From assembly GCF_020564565.1 (NCBI RefSeq), contig NZ_JAJCTD010000001.1, positions 744,001 through 808,000 on the forward strand: a stretch of 64,000 nucleotides of DNA, in the 5' to 3' direction. The notes under the pieces are model-generated. The model did not search any database, was not told the DNA's origin, and saw only the letters and a program-made list of their open reading frames with translations. The translations under genes and the position numbers were made by a program. Below are positions 62,923 to 64,000 of the stretch, in pieces (the first letter of the stretch is position 1; the number at the start of each line of letters is the position of its first letter). The stretch comes from Rhodobacter sp. Har01 (lineage in GTDB: Bacteria > Pseudomonadota > Alphaproteobacteria > Rhodobacterales > Rhodobacteraceae).

Positions 62923-63606
62923 TCAGCCGACTTCCGGCATCAGGCTGGTGAAATCGGTGGTCTTGGCCATCAGCACCGCCTGGGTGCGGCTTTGCACCCC
63001 CAGCTTGCGCATGATGGCTGTGACATGGGCTTTGACCGTGGTCTCGGCGATCGACAGGTCCCAGGCGATCTGCTTGTTCAGCTTGCCCTCGCAGATCAGT
63101 TGCAGGATGCGCGCCTGCTGCGGGGTCAAGAGCGCCAGCCGCGCAATCGCCGCCGCGCGGGCCGAGGCGCGGGGGCTGCCTTGCGGCGCGGGCTCATAGC
63201 CTTCGGGCAGGTAGGGGGTGCCCTGGTGCACCGCTTCGACCGCGGCTCGGAACGCCTCGCGCCGGGCGTGTTTGGGGACAAAGCCCGCGGCCCCTGCGGC
63301 AAGGCAGGCGCCGATCACCCGCGGGTCATCCATCGACGACACCACCAGCACCGGCACCTCGGCCGCCACCTGCCGCAGCCGGATCAGCCCGTCGATGCCC
63401 ATCACATCGGGCAGGTTCAGGTCCAGCACCACAAGGTCGGGCAAGGGCGCACGGGCCAGCCGCGCAAGCGCGGTTTCCAGCCGGTCCGCCGTCTCGATCC
63501 CGGTCAGGCCGGCCACGGCGCGCAGCGTCATCGACAGCGCGTCGCAGAACAGCGGATGGTCGTCCACGATCAGGGCCGTGGCCATCGGGCGGGGGGCAAG
63601 GGGCAT
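62923..63606 (-). CDS. LuxR/NarL response regulator (ErbR/AgmR-like)
   Basis: 227 residues: a receiver with VDDHPLF and phospho-acceptor D62 in VVLDLNLPD, then a LuxR HTH (about 155-215, LTPQQARILQLICEGKLNKQIAWDLSIAETTVKAHVTAIMRKLG, cut here into LTPQQARILQLICEG and LNKQIAWDLSIAETTVKAHV). The HTH is of the AgmR/ErbR kind. ATG 63606 is preferred (GGAG 8 nt upstream) over ATG 63585. It lies upstream of the FIST and kinase genes on the same strand and is the likely output of that kinase. Confidence 0.87.
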   Translation of the reverse strand: MPLAPRPMATALIVDDHPLFCDALSMTLRAVAGLTGIETADRLETALARLARAPLPDLVVLDLNLPDVMGIDGLIRLRQVAAEVPVLVVSSMDDPRVIGACLAAGAAGFVPKHARREAFRAAVEAVHQGTPYLPEGYEPAPQGSPRASARAAAIARLALLTPQQARILQLICEGKLNKQIAWDLSIAETTVKAHVTAIMRKLGVQSRTQAVLMAKTTDFTSLMPEVG

Positions 63607-63757
63607 GGCGCGGCTCCGGCAGGGGCGGTTGCCGGGCAGAGTAGCGCCGAGGGGCGGCCCTTGCCACAGGCGGAAAGTCGGACACGGGGTGAGGGCCGGC
63701 TTGCGCGCAAGGCGCGGGTTTCCTATGCCTGTCCGCCGTTGCCGTGTGAGGTTTCCG

Positions 63758-64000
63758 ATGCCGCTGTCCCGCCGATCCCTTCTGCTGATGCCGCTGGCGC
63801 TGGCCGCCTGCGGGGGCCGCCCCGCTGCCCAGGCGCCGACCGGTGACCTGCATGCCGGCGAGACGCCCGAGATGCGGGCGCTGATCCACAAGTATGCCGG
63901 CATCCACGGCATCCCCGAAAGCCTGCTGCACCGGGTGATCCAGCGCGAAAGCGGCTACAACCCGGGCGCGCGCAACGGCCCCTACTATGGGCTGATGCAG
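63758..64000 (+). CDS. Lytic transglycosylase lipoprotein (3' end outside window)
   Basis: The first 81 residues only. A lipobox-type signal (LMPLALAAC) is followed by an SLT-type goose-lysozyme domain beginning YAGIHGIPESLLHRVIQRESGYNPGARNG in pieces: IHGIPESLLH, VIQRESGYNP with the catalytic Glu, then YYGLMQ. It would cut peptidoglycan in the periplasm. GAGG lies 6 nt before the ATG. It diverges from the LuxR gene across about 150 bp. Confidence 0.85.
   Translation, partial: MPLSRRSLLLMPLALAACGGRPAAQAPTGDLHAGETPEMRALIHKYAGIHGIPESLLHRVIQRESGYNPGARNGPYYGLMQ

Overview
The window reads as chromosomal DNA of a high-GC alphaproteobacterium of the order Rhodobacterales (Rhodobacter/Paracoccus/Gemmobacter-like). 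The evidence is the strong GC codon bias, a class II ribonucleotide reductase NrdJ, a CckA-type hybrid kinase, two VPLPA-CTERM proteins, an aglEFGAK alpha-glucoside operon with aglR and glk, a GTTC-N7-GTTC SOS box in front of recA, and short GGGGGC/GCCCCC hairpin repeats between genes. The genus is an inference. I saw no insertion sequence, prophage, CRISPR array, rRNA or tRNA, and most genes are core metabolism.

Layout. 0-5.6 kb: a TonB C-terminus, a MacA/MacB-type efflux operon, a TerB/DUF533 protein and an EamA transporter. 5.6-16 kb: nrdJ behind an NrdR-box promoter, eno, rluE with a DUF985 cupin, rarD, a DUF808 membrane protein, a 47-residue membrane protein with gap, and a DUF1127 protein. 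16-24 kb: coaD, a CBS protein, LysR/mmsA, two VPLPA-CTERM proteins, a Crp/Fnr regulator with a DUF2892 protein, and a class II amidotransferase. 24-35 kb: alaS with DUF1330, recA, a sulfotransferase-like gene, a degenerate tandem-repeat tract, cckA, rsmB and guaB. 35-38 kb: a class I amidotransferase whose catalytic Cys codon is TGA, a TDT transporter and an agmatinase-family gene. 38-48 kb: alpha-glucoside uptake and breakdown (aglEFGAK) facing aglR, a GH1 beta-glucosidase and glk. 48-55 kb: a carboxylesterase/AlkA pair, an MFS transporter, argC, epmA facing efp, and an HNH endonuclease. 55-63.6 kb: a run of eight genes on the minus strand, made of a LuxR/NarL regulator, a FIST protein, a PAS hybrid kinase and a form II CoxG-S-L-M molybdenum hydroxylase. 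The window ends inside a lytic transglycosylase lipoprotein.

How the genes work together. The agl cluster is a complete sugar route: periplasmic binding (AglE), import (AglF/G/K), hydrolysis (AglA and the GH1 enzyme), phosphorylation (Glk) and control by AglR through operator-like sites between aglE and aglR. EpmA would activate EF-P. The FIST, kinase and regulator trio resembles NosP/NahK(ErcS')/ErbR modules and lies directly upstream of a hydroxylase of unknown substrate.

The most unusual observations are the in-frame TGA exactly at the amidotransferase nucleophile, the sensor module attached to the form II cox operon, the roughly 450-bp degenerate repeat tract, and a cluster of three adjacent palindromes after the agmatinase-family gene.
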